Shown here: piece after piece, positions 1 through 4,610 of the stretch
Layout of the letters: each line of letters starts with the position of its first letter
How positions within the stretch are numbered: position 1 is the stretch's first letter
Source of the DNA: an uncultured Acidimicrobiaceae bacterium
Lineage (GTDB): Bacteria > Actinomycetota > Acidimicrobiia > Spongiisociales > UBA5794
Length of the DNA stretch: 5,842 nt
Assembly (NCBI GenBank): GCA_947258635.1
Contig: CAMYJM010000187.1
Location: 1 to 5,842, forward strand
Direction of reading: 5' to 3'
Notes under the pieces: generated by a model
What the model saw: the letters and a program-made list of their open reading frames with translations, nothing else
Told to the model about the DNA's origin: nothing
Database searches by the model: none
Program-made: the position numbers and the translations under genes

Positions 1-285
1 ATTGTCCTCCTGGTTGTGATCAGAACGATGCAGCGGGACTTGCTTCCAAAACGGGACTCGGTTGTCCAGAGCATCGGTGCTGGAGTGTTGGTGACGTTGG
101 GAAACGGCATGTTCCTGCTGGCCGTCGCGAAAGGTTCTCTGGCCATCGTGTCGGTCATAGCCGCGATGTTCCCCGCGGCCACCGTGGTGCTGGCGTGGCT
201 CGTCCTCGGCGAACGCCTGACGCCACAGCGGCGGGTTGGCCTGATACTTGCCCTCGTTGCCGTCGGGCTCGTCGCCGGCGGCTGA
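1..285 (+). CDS. EamA/DMT-family transporter, C-terminal part (5' end outside window)
   Basis: The reading frame is open from base 1 and continues upstream, so only about the last 94 residues are present; the GTG at 16 is internal. The visible part is hydrophobic: a helix around LVTLGNGMFLLAVAKGSLAI, a second around VSVIAAMFPAATVVLAWLVL, the hallmark GERLTPQRRVG turn and a last helix ending in LVAGG. This is the end of the second EamA repeat of the drug/metabolite transporter superfamily, inner-membrane proteins of about ten helices that export or import small metabolites. The substrate cannot be told from this part. The stop codon lies in the loop of a terminator hairpin, so this is the last gene of its transcript. 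Family assignment is firm. Confidence 0.85.
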   Translation: MVLLVVIRTMQRDLLPKRDSVVQSIGAGVLVTLGNGMFLLAVAKGSLAIVSVIAAMFPAATVVLAWLVLGERLTPQRRVGLILALVAVGLVAGG

Positions 286-310
286 CTGCCGTACCGGCTT
301 CTTCCTCTTC
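274..310 (+). terminator. Intrinsic terminator overlapping the transporter stop codon
   Basis: GCCGGCGGC (274-282) pairs with GCCG-TA-CCGGC (288-298), giving nine G-C pairs with a 2-nt bulge. The five-base loop TGACT contains the TGA stop (283-285). It is followed by the pyrimidine-rich tract TTCTTCCTCTTC (299-310). The ribosome would cover the stem until release, which could link termination to completion of translation. Confidence 0.6.
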
Positions 311-319
311 ATCTGATCT

Positions 320-347
320 ATGTCCCATAATCCACGTTATGTAAAGT
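320..347 (+). other. Xer/dif-like tyrosine recombinase core site
   Basis: The site has an 11+6+11 layout: left arm ATGTCCCATAA (320-330), centre TCCACG (331-336), right arm TTATGTAAAGT (337-347). The inner CATAA/TTATG inverted pair and six-base spacer match bacterial dif sites. From memory, the right arm agrees with the XerD arm of E. coli dif (TTATGTTAAAT) at 9 of 11 bases and the left arm at 6 of 11, including all of CATAA. It lies about 150 bp from a tyrosine recombinase remnant. It could be a chromosomal dif, a dif-like att site of a mobile element, or chance in an AT-richer patch. Confidence 0.4.
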
Positions 348-363
348 TGTCTCTGTGGCGGCC

Positions 364-394
364 TTGCACAACGTGTCCCCCGGGTGTTGTGCAA
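364..394. repeat. 9-bp perfect inverted repeat
   Basis: TTGCACAAC (364-372) and GTTGTGCAA (386-394) are exact inverses around a 13-base spacer that includes CCCGGG. No T-tract follows, so it is not a convincing terminator. It could be a dyad operator or a recombinase-binding end. It lies between the dif-like site and the first arm-like repeat pair. Confidence 0.5.
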
Positions 395-434
395 CGACAC
401 GTGATGTCAGTGCCAGACGACACCAAATGTCAGT
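395..434 (+). repeat. Tandem pair of CGACAC-N4-TGTCAGT motifs (left pair)
   Basis: Two copies of CGACAC followed four bases later by TGTCAGT occur at 395-411 and 418-434, with a period of 23 bp. The spacer and flank bases differ between copies, so the conserved bases look selected or inherited as binding sites. The same motif recurs in the same orientation beyond the recombinase remnant (678-716). Arm-type recombinase or transposase binding sites are the likeliest reading. Confidence 0.55.
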
Positions 435-497
435 GGTCGGGCAGGAGTGTCCGGCTGGTGTGCTGCCAGTTGGAACAGTTAGATGTGTCAGGACCAT

Positions 498-632
498 TCA
501 GCCCTCGAGAAGGCGCCGTGCGGGATTCGCCAAGGCCGCCTCTTCGAGTCCTTTGCCGGTGACGCCGAGGTAGGCCTGGGTCGTGGATAGGTCGGAGTGG
601 CCGAGGAGCCGCTGGACTTCTGGCAGTGATGC
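498..632 (-). pseudogene. Tyrosine recombinase/integrase, C-terminal remnant
   Basis: The minus strand encodes LPEVQRLLGHSDLSTTQAYL (bases 626-567) followed by a short tail ending ARRLLEG and a TGA at 498-500. This is the end of a phage-integrase-type catalytic domain: the LGHS box with its conserved His, the ST-T segment, and the nucleophilic Tyr at bases 570-572. The family needs about 300 residues with an upstream R...H-x-x-R box. Here the open frame runs only to a GTG at 686, and the residues before the homologous part show no integrase character, so the N-terminus and most of the catalytic domain are gone. It is a broken gene left from a mobile element and is flanked by repeated motifs on both sides. 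Confidence 0.75.
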
Positions 633-670
633 CGGTACCTGATCACTGACGGACTCTGCAGTCACCCTTC

Positions 671-694
671 GCGGTCGCGAAATCACGTGTCAGT
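671..694 (+). repeat. 24-bp direct repeat, copy 1
   Basis: This copy begins with GCGGTCGCGAAATC (671-684), identical to 2077-2090. The next ten bases agree at six positions, giving 20/24 overall with copy 2 at 2077-2100. It overlaps the degenerate first unit of the right motif pair. The two copies bracket both VOC genes. Confidence 0.5.
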
Positions 695-716
695 AGAAGC
701 GACACAGTTTGTCAGT
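678..716 (+). repeat. Tandem pair of CGACAC-N4-TGTCAGT motifs (right pair)
   Basis: CGACAC-AGTT-TGTCAGT lies at 700-716. A degenerate copy, CGAAAT-CACG-TGTCAGT, lies at 678-694, giving a period of 22 bp. Orientation and internal spacing are the same as in the left pair at 395-434, so the two pairs flank the recombinase tail as direct rather than inverted repeats. Confidence 0.5.
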
Positions 717-748
717 CGATTGTGCGCGGCGTGAATCAAACATGAATC

Positions 749-778
749 GGCCGGGCCTGTTCTGACATCGGCCGGGCC
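749..778 (-). terminator. Hairpin at the end of the first VOC gene
   Basis: GGCCGGGCC occurs at 749-757 and 770-778. The sequence is nearly self-complementary, so the copies can pair as four plus four G-C pairs around one G-G mismatch with a 12-nt loop. The hairpin touches the minus-strand stop codon (778-780). No strong U-tract follows. It is also visible as a 13-bp direct repeat, ATCGGCCGGGCCT, at 746-758 and 767-779. Confidence 0.35.
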
Positions 779-1194
779 TATCCCAGTTGTGCGAGGAACG
801 AGCGGAGTGCTTCTTCGTCTGGTTGGCCCCAACCTATGCAGAAGGGGTGGCCGGCGGGATCGGCGTAGACCTGGTGGCCCGCGTCCGCGGTGAGATCGCC
901 GCCCTGCAACAGGCGAGCGCCGAGTGAAATGACCTGGTCATGCGCGCCGGCTGGATCGTCGACGTGGAGATCAAGATGGATCTGTTGTTGCGGGGTGCCG
1001 TCCGGCCAGTCCGGCGGAACGTGGTCTGGTGCCAGCTGGACGCCGATCCGCCATTGCCCGTCGGCATCGATGACGCTGTGCCATCCGTCGTCGTTGTCCT
1101 CGACGACCCGGCCGTCGAACACACCGGCCCAAAACGCACTCTCGGTGCCCAGGTCGGCGGCGTCGAACACGACCACTTGTCGCATCATGTCCAT
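778..1194 (-). CDS. VOC-family protein (glyoxalase-like domain)
   Basis: This is a 138-residue cytosolic protein of the vicinal-oxygen-chelate fold, which covers metal-dependent lyases, dioxygenases and antibiotic-binding proteins. It shows QVVVFDAADL (6-15), the helix FWAGVFDGRV (21-30), a second-module strand QIHLDLHVDD (71-80) that contributes a candidate metal ligand His73, and the closing VYADPAGHPFCIG (109-121). The length is normal for a single-domain member close to the Glyoxalase_6 type. The ATG at 1194 is chosen because AAAGGAG (1201-1207) lies six bases upstream; the longer GTG start at 1215 would place that site inside the gene. It follows the other VOC gene on the same strand after 166 bp. 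No specific substrate can be assigned. Confidence 0.85.
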   Translation of the reverse strand: MDMMRQVVVFDAADLGTESAFWAGVFDGRVVEDNDDGWHSVIDADGQWRIGVQLAPDHVPPDWPDGTPQQQIHLDLHVDDPAGAHDQVISLGARLLQGGDLTADAGHQVYADPAGHPFCIGWGQPDEEALRSFLAQLG

Positions 1195-1200
1195 CGGCTG

Positions 1201-1207
1201 CTCCTTT
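1201..1207 (-). promoter_or_regulatory. Ribosome binding site AAAGGAG that decides the start of the first VOC gene
   Basis: On the minus strand, AAAGGAG lies six bases before the ATG at 1194. The preceding bases read ACG, as they do before the RBS of the second VOC gene (1751-1757) and of the dodecin gene (3214-3220). Confidence 0.7.
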
Positions 1208-1360
1208 CGTACCACTCCCCTGCCGCCGGGAAGACGTCTACAAAACCTGGACGCGTTGCTGAGTTCCCTGGCGAGCCCGGACGGCCCTCCACCTCCAACC
1301 AGGCGCCGACTCCAGCGGCGACTGACGCTGCACGGTGGCGGTGAGCGGGTTGCCGGTTGA

Positions 1361-1744
1361 TCAGAGTTGCTGGCCCAGGATCCATAGGTGGCCGCTCGGG
1401 TCGCGAAACCGACCGTCTCGTCTCCCGTAGGGGCGGTCGTCGATTGGGATCACCACCTCCCCTCCGGCCTCGACGAACCGTGCGGCCGCCTCGTCGACGT
1501 TTAGCACGGTGATGCTGAGGATGACGGGTGTCCCACCGATCGAGGACGGCGCCAGGTTGTGTTCACCGTCCTCTTCGGTCACGCCCATCTCGGTCGGCCC
1601 GAACTGGACATGGGCATTGACGAGCCGTTCGTCGACGTACATCTCGTCAGAGGTTGTGGTGGCGAAAGCTCGCATGTAGAAGTCGAGAGCGGCGGGGCCA
1701 TCCGAGACGACGAGACGGGGTGCGAGTTCAGGGTGAGTGCTCAT
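1361..1744 (-). CDS. VOC-family protein, PhnB/glyoxalase type
   Basis: This 127-residue protein has the layout of PhnB-like VOC proteins: LVVSDGPAALDFYMRAF (11-27), a strand with NAHVQFG (43-49), VILSITVLNVDEAAARFVEAG (74-94), and the closing motif YGRRDGRFRDPSGHLWILG (106-124). That motif matches the usual W/Y-G-R...G-R-x-D-P-x-G-H-x-W ending of the group. The ATG at 1744 has AAAGGAC (1751-1757) six bases upstream. The frame stays open to 2032, but the extra N-terminal part lacks family character and is rejected. It is probably upstream of the neighbouring VOC gene in one transcript, although the 166-bp gap allows separate promoters. PhnB-like members are mostly uncharacterised, and no resistance role is claimed. 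Confidence 0.85.
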   Translation of the reverse strand: MSTHPELAPRLVVSDGPAALDFYMRAFATTTSDEMYVDERLVNAHVQFGPTEMGVTEEDGEHNLAPSSIGGTPVILSITVLNVDEAAARFVEAGGEVVIPIDDRPYGRRDGRFRDPSGHLWILGQQL

Positions 1745-2076
1745 GGTGGTGTCCTTTCGTGGCGCTGCACACAGCCGGTGATGCGCCCGCATGGCAGGGT
1801 CCGATCTCGCCAACTCGGATGGGCCACTTGCGGCTGCGGCGTCACGATACCGGTTCGGCGGTGCGATCGGTCGAACCCGCTGACGACGGAGAGCACAAAG
1901 CGAACGCAGCACCACGTTCCACATACTCCTCAGGCAATGGCTCTCTTCCACCGAGCAGCCGCAACGCCCACCACCGACGAGATGGCTATCGCCCGGATCA
2001 ATCGCCATGAATGCGCATTCAGTCCGTGTCAAGGGAGTTCAGCACTCCCCCGCCGCTATCTTCCTGACCACGCTGT

Positions 2077-2100
2077 GCGGTCGCGAAATCGAGTGACACT
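2077..2100 (+). repeat. 24-bp direct repeat, copy 2
   Basis: GCGGTCGCGAAATC (2077-2090) is identical to 671-684, and the ten bases that follow match at six positions. The minus-strand reading also resembles 711-726, sharing TGTCA-x-TCGATT followed by GCG, which links this copy to the TGTCAGT motifs near the recombinase remnant. Confidence 0.5.
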
Positions 2101-2151
2101 CTGTCGTGTCCGCCATCAGGGCCGTGACGCTGCACACCACGCGACCCCATC

Positions 2152-2156
2152 GGAGG
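2152..2156 (+). promoter_or_regulatory. Ribosome binding site GGAGG that decides the acetyltransferase start
   Basis: GGAGG lies six bases before the ATG at 2163. The frame is open from 2106, but that earlier start has no comparable site and would put this one inside the gene. Confidence 0.7.
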
Positions 2157-2162
2157 CGAGAA

Positions 2163-3044
2163 ATGCGAGAAGAGCATCGGGTCGGGGTTCACTACTTGGA
2201 AGTTGCGACGGCGCTCCTGCGGCGAGTCCGCAGTGCTCACGCCACTAGAGGGTTGTACGAAGCCGCCGACCTGCAGTGGTGGTGGCGCACCCCGCGCTCA
2301 ACTGACAATCTCCGTCAGCTCTTCTGGTTCGATCACCTCGGTCGCCCAGAAGCGGCAGTGATCGCAACCGACTGGGGCAACCGGATAGCTCTCGACCCGA
2401 TCGTCATGCCCGAGGCAACTCCCGACTGGGTTGCGCATGTCATCGAGCGCGGGCTTGCTCACGCCAGTGATTCCGGGTTTGGAACCGTAGAACTCGAGGT
2501 CGACCGTGCCGATGACGTTCTGCGTGAGGTGTTGGTCGGCCATGGCTTCGCGATCAAGGAGGACGGGTTGGTCGAGTCGTGGCTGGTTGCAGACGCTCGG
2601 CCAGAGATCAGCCCGCTGCACGAGGACTATCGGTTGTCCCGTCGCCTCGACACGATGGGGCGTCCGCATCACATGATCAAACGGGGCGGAGCCGACGTCG
2701 AGCAGCGTCTCCTCCAAACATCGCTCTACCGCTCCGACCTCGATCTGGTCATTCTCGACCGCGACGACAACAGCGCAGCGCACGGTCTGTTCTGGTACGA
2801 CCCCGAGACCGCTACAGGTCTCGTCGAACCCCTGCGCACCGAAGTCGATCACCAGCGACGAGGACTTGCCCGCCACGTACTCACCACCGGTATCGACCTG
2901 CTTGCCGAGGCCGGCGCACTGCGCATCAAGATCTGCTTCGAACCGGACAACTCAGCATCGAGGGGTCTCTACCTCAGCGTCGGCTTCGAACCCGTCAAGC
3001 AGACCGACGTCTTCTCAGGCCGAGCTGGCGCACGAGCTTCGTAG
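2163..3044 (+). CDS. GNAT-family N-acetyltransferase, two-domain
   Basis: This 293-residue protein should transfer an acetyl group from acetyl-CoA to an amine; the acceptor is unknown. The C-terminal half is a clear GNAT domain: the acetyl-CoA pyrophosphate loop QRRGLAR (231-237) after strand GLVEPLRTEV, followed by strand LRIKICFE (253-260) and the N-x-A-S-x-x-L-Y-x-x-x-G-F signature (263-275). The N-terminal half has the end of a second, degenerate GNAT unit (FGTVELEVDR at 106-115, then LVGHGF at 124-129) without an R/Q-x-x-G-x-A loop, so it probably does not bind CoA. Tandem GNAT proteins of this length include mycothiol synthase, but I see no specific match to MshD. The gene appears to stand alone between its own RBS and a strong hairpin. 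Confidence 0.85.
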   Translation: MREEHRVGVHYLEVATALLRRVRSAHATRGLYEAADLQWWWRTPRSTDNLRQLFWFDHLGRPEAAVIATDWGNRIALDPIVMPEATPDWVAHVIERGLAHASDSGFGTVELEVDRADDVLREVLVGHGFAIKEDGLVESWLVADARPEISPLHEDYRLSRRLDTMGRPHHMIKRGGADVEQRLLQTSLYRSDLDLVILDRDDNSAAHGLFWYDPETATGLVEPLRTEVDHQRRGLARHVLTTGIDLLAEAGALRIKICFEPDNSASRGLYLSVGFEPVKQTDVFSGRAGARAS

Positions 3045-3046
3045 GC

Positions 3047-3087
3047 GGACCCTGGTCTCTCAGGCCCGCAGGGGCCAGAGGGGGTCC
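3047..3087 (+). terminator. Long GC-rich hairpin terminator after the acetyltransferase gene
   Basis: The structure begins two bases after the stop codon. GGACCC (3047-3052) pairs with GGGTCC (3082-3087), CTCT (3057-3060) with AGAG (3077-3080), and GGCCC (3063-3067) with GGGCC (3072-3076), closing a GCAG loop. There is no U-tract, as is common for actinobacterial terminators. Confidence 0.6.
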
Positions 3088-3225
3088 GAAGCGATATCGC
3101 GCAATCCGCTCGGTTCTCGTCCATTCGCTGATCACCCGCGCATCGAGCGGCGACGCCGGCCAGGAAACGGCCAGCGGATGCTCGCTGCGGTCGGTAGCGT
3201 TGACCTCAAGACGAAAGGAGAGCGG

Positions 3226-3438
3226 ATGTCCGTCTACAAGGTCGTCGAGCTCATCGGTACGAGCACATCGTCGTGGGAGGAGGCGGCGCAGTCGGCCGTC
3301 AGCACCGCCGGAGAGTCGCTCCGGCACCTGCGCATCGCCGAAGTGAGTGAGCTCGACATGTCCCTCGCCGAGGACGGCACGGTGAAGGAATACCGCGCCA
3401 AAGTGAGAGTCTCCTTCAGGCACGAAGCCGGCGACTAG
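3226..3438 (+). CDS. Dodecin family protein, calcium-dodecin type
   Basis: This is a 70-residue protein covering the whole dodecin fold, which assembles as a hollow dodecamer in the cytosol. The opening MSVYKVVELIGTSTSSWEEA and the middle LRHLRIAEVSELDM match the small dodecin group that includes, from memory, the M. tuberculosis calcium dodecin Rv0379 (annotated SecE2). Flavin-storing dodecins carry a Trp in the segment LRxLRWFEV and a Gln in the YQV strand, which sandwich the isoalloxazine ring. Here those positions are Ile37 and Arg57, so classic riboflavin/FMN binding is unlikely. AAAGGAG (3214-3220) lies five bases before the ATG. It is flanked by hairpins on both sides and is probably transcribed alone. 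Confidence 0.9.
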   Translation: MSVYKVVELIGTSTSSWEEAAQSAVSTAGESLRHLRIAEVSELDMSLAEDGTVKEYRAKVRVSFRHEAGD

Positions 3439-3467
3439 CCAGCACGCGACGACGAATTCGAGACGGC

Positions 3468-3498
3468 GCCGCAGACCCGATCGGGAATCTGGTGCGGC
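3468..3498 (+). terminator. Hairpin terminator after the dodecin gene
   Basis: GCCGC (3468-3472) pairs with GCGGC (3494-3498), AGA (3473-3475) with TCT (3488-3490), and CCC (3476-3478) with GGG (3483-3485) around a GATC loop, with AA and GGT bulges on the 3' side. It starts 30 bases after the stop codon and has no U-tract. Confidence 0.4.
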
Positions 3499-3640
3499 CC
3501 GCAATGCCCGCGCGCTCGGGCCGGTCAGCGCCGCCCCCCGGGCGATGTGGTCTCACCGTGCCGTGCTGCGCGGTTCCGACTACCCGAGGGGTGACTGGAA
3601 CAATCGGATGACGCCGAGAAGCGGTCGACGAACGGCCGGG

Positions 3641-3656
3641 TACGCTACGGCTCGTG
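3641..3656 (+). promoter_or_regulatory. Leaderless-type promoter of the racemase-TTL operon
   Basis: TACGCT (3641-3646) fits the actinobacterial -10 consensus TANNNT. Seven bases later comes the GTG start codon (3654), so transcription would begin at or next to the first base of the gene. There is no purine-rich ribosome binding site before the GTG, which agrees with a leaderless mRNA. No good -35 element is visible at the expected distance. Confidence 0.5.
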
Positions 3657-4610
3657 AGCGGCACACCTCTTGACTCGGCTTCAGTCGTCACATTGGCTGA
3701 TGTCGAGGCTGCCGCAGGCCGCATTGCAGGACGGGTTCATCGCACGCCTGTGATGACTTCCGCCACGCTCGACGCCGAACTCGGCGCATCGGTGTTCTTC
3801 AAGTGCGAGAACTTCCAGAAGACCGGTTCGTACAAGGTCCGCGGCGCACTCAACGCAGTGGCGCGATTGGATGACGAGGCGGCAGGCCGCGGGGTTCTCA
3901 CCCACTCTTCCGGTAATCACGGGGCGGCGCTGGCATGGGCGGCAACATTGCGGGGTGTCGAATGCACGGTCGTGGTGCCCGAGAACGCCAACCCGCTGAA
4001 GGTCGCCGCCATGCGCGCCTACGGAGCGAAGATCGAGTTCTGCGGCTCAGGCGAAAGAGAACACGCCGCCGAGATGGCTCTCGAGCGCAGCGGGGCTACC
4101 TTCGTCCACCCTTACGACGATCCCGCCATCATCGCCGGCCAAGGTACGGTGGCACACGAACTGGTCGACGAAGTGGCGAGCCTGGATACCTTGGTGGCGC
4201 CGATTGGAGGCGGCGGGCTGCTCTCCGGGACGGCGGTCGTTGCCGGATCCGCTCTCTGCGGCGCTGCGGTCATAGGCGCCGAGCCGGAGTCAGCGGACGA
4301 CGCCTATCGCTCACTGGCAACCGGAGTGCGTCAGCCCGCAGTAGCGGACCCGAACACGATCGCCGACGGCCTCCTGGGAGGTATTGGGAAGATCCCCTTT
4401 GCCATTCTCACGGCCTCTGGAGCCGAAATCGTCACGGTCACCGACCGAGAGATCGTTGCCGCCGCCAGGTTCTTTCTGGCTCGGATGAAATTGGTGGTCG
4501 AGCCGTCGGCTGCAACCGCGCTGGCCGCGCTGCGCAAGCTCGATTGCTCACAGCGGCGGGTCGGCGTGCTGATCACGGGCGGCAACACCGATCTGAGTTG
4601 GGCGCCGTGA
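3654..4610 (+). CDS. Serine racemase / threonine dehydratase-type PLP enzyme (fold type II)
   Basis: A 318-residue cytosolic PLP enzyme of normal family length. The cofactor lysine is Lys61 in GSYKVRGA (58-65). The phosphate cup is IGGGGLLSG (184-192), and TGGN (308-311) faces the pyridine ring. The loop SSGNHG (85-90) has the second Ser used as the opposite-face catalytic base in eukaryotic serine racemase, where threonine dehydratases usually have SAGNHA. The metal site E-x-x-x-A-x-D is present as Glu210, Ala214 and Asp216, the same numbering as in human serine racemase. The likely activity is serine racemisation and/or beta-elimination of L-Ser, L-Thr or 3-hydroxyaspartate; which dominates cannot be read from sequence. 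There is no ACT-type regulatory domain. The stop codon overlaps the start of the TTL-like gene. Confidence 0.88.
   Translation: MSGTPLDSASVVTLADVEAAAGRIAGRVHRTPVMTSATLDAELGASVFFKCENFQKTGSYKVRGALNAVARLDDEAAGRGVLTHSSGNHGAALAWAATLRGVECTVVVPENANPLKVAAMRAYGAKIEFCGSGEREHAAEMALERSGATFVHPYDDPAIIAGQGTVAHELVDEVASLDTLVAPIGGGGLLSGTAVVAGSALCGAAVIGAEPESADDAYRSLATGVRQPAVADPNTIADGLLGGIGKIPFAILTASGAEIVTVTDREIVAAARFFLARMKLVVEPSAATALAALRKLDCSQRRVGVLITGGNTDLSWAP

Larger units (their letters stand above)
1745..2162. other. Divergent intergenic region without a recognised gene
   Basis: This stretch separates the minus-strand VOC pair from the plus-strand acetyltransferase and must hold both promoters, though I see no clear -35/-10 pair. 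It contains an inverted repeat GGTTCG-N14-CGAACC (1852-1877), the second copy of the 24-bp repeat (2077-2100), and a small dyad GACAC-TCTGTC-GTGTC (2095-2110) just before the acetyltransferase that could be an operator. Open frames across it in either direction show no recognisable protein family. Confidence 0.5.

Noticed and set aside
395..716. CRISPR array or integron attC series
   Set aside because: The motif is short, has only four copies with unequal gaps, no uniform spacers, and no attC-type inverted core sites.
746..779. 13-bp direct repeat as a target-site duplication
   Set aside because: The copies are only 21 bp apart with no element between them; a hairpin at the VOC gene end explains them better.
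890..1360. Plus-strand open frames across the first VOC gene
   Set aside because: Low-complexity Arg/Pro/Ser-rich translations typical of antisense shadows in high-GC DNA.
778..1744. Bleomycin or fosfomycin resistance genes
   Set aside because: The VOC fold is shared, but nothing in either sequence identifies these specific resistance proteins.
1852..1877. Possible tRNA T-arm (GGTTCGAC-like on the minus strand)
   Set aside because: No five-pair T stem, anticodon arm or acceptor stem can be formed around it.
1361..2032. Longer 223-codon version of the PhnB-like VOC gene
   Set aside because: The added N-terminal part has no family character, and the RBS AAAGGAC before the ATG at 1744 fixes the shorter start.
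3416..3724. Minus-strand open frame over the dodecin-racemase gap
   Set aside because: No recognisable motif or ribosome binding site, and it overlaps two well-supported plus-strand genes at its ends.
3935..4606. Upstream extension of the TTL-like frame inside the racemase gene
   Set aside because: It is Arg-rich out-of-frame sequence of a well-supported racemase gene; TTL family character begins only after the GTG at 4607.
3654..4610. Plain threonine ammonia-lyase (IlvA/TdcB) label
   Set aside because: SSGNHG, the Glu210/Ala214/Asp216 metal site and the lack of a regulatory domain favour the serine racemase branch; dehydratase activity is still possible.
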